Of a stretch of 6,697 nucleotides of DNA, positions 6,685 through 6,697 are shown piece by piece. The number at the start of each line of letters is the position of its first letter. The stretch's first letter is position 1. This DNA comes from Bacillota bacterium (GTDB lineage Bacteria; Bacillota; Dethiobacteria; DTU022; UBA8154), in contig DMPF01000038.1 of the NCBI GenBank assembly GCA_003456095.1, positions 1-6,697 of the forward strand. The letters run 5' to 3'. The translations under genes and the position numbers were made by a program. The notes beneath the pieces are model-generated. The model made no database searches. It was not told the DNA's origin and was given only the letters and a program-made list of their open reading frames with translations.

Positions 6685-6697
6685 GTGCCTATGCTGT

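Noticed and set aside
1..6697. Searched by eye for CRISPR repeats, transposase genes, tRNA genes and attachment sites.
   Set aside because: No regularly spaced repeats, transposase motifs or cloverleaf sequences were seen, and gene spacing leaves little room for them.

Overview
The window reads like the chromosome of an anaerobic, spore-former-type Firmicute (class Clostridia). The reasons are strong AGGAGG-type ribosome binding sites before nearly every gene, a TTG start, a Gram-positive-like extended -10 promoter, several ferredoxin-type iron-sulfur proteins, and roughly balanced base composition by eye. This is inference from style; there is no rRNA or other taxonomic marker.

Layout: (1) A plus-strand cluster at 38-2822 encodes a large old-yellow-enzyme-type flavoprotein with an Fe-S motif, a small cysteine-containing protein tentatively related to the ATC-hydrolase family, and a two-cluster [4Fe-4S] ferredoxin. 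It closes with a strong intrinsic terminator at 2869-2905. Its upstream end lies outside or at the edge of the window. (2) A second plus-strand cluster at 3010-5968 has its own extended -10 promoter. It encodes a MoxR-type AAA+ ATPase, a CoxE/COG3825-type VWA protein, and a ferredoxin-nitroreductase fusion. (3) A minus-strand gene at 5965-6669 encodes a stand-alone B3/B4 (PheRS beta editing-like) domain protein. Its stop codon overlaps that of the nitroreductase in a shared TTAA.

How the genes may work together: in the first cluster the flavoprotein keeps its FMN barrel, Fe-S cysteines and FAD-binding motif. Its NAD(P)H-binding glycine loop is degenerate, and the usual substrate-binding histidine pair is replaced. 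With a ferredoxin gene in the same cluster, the simplest model is a ferredoxin-coupled (not NADH-coupled) oxidoreductase acting on an unknown substrate, with the small cysteine protein as partner or second enzyme. In the second cluster, the AAA+/VWA pair resembles chaperone pairs that remodel or load cofactors into metalloenzymes (CoxD/CoxE, NorQ/NorD, CbbQ/CbbO). The linked Fd-nitroreductase may be its client or simply a co-transcribed redox enzyme. No mobile element, CRISPR array, tRNA or rRNA was seen.
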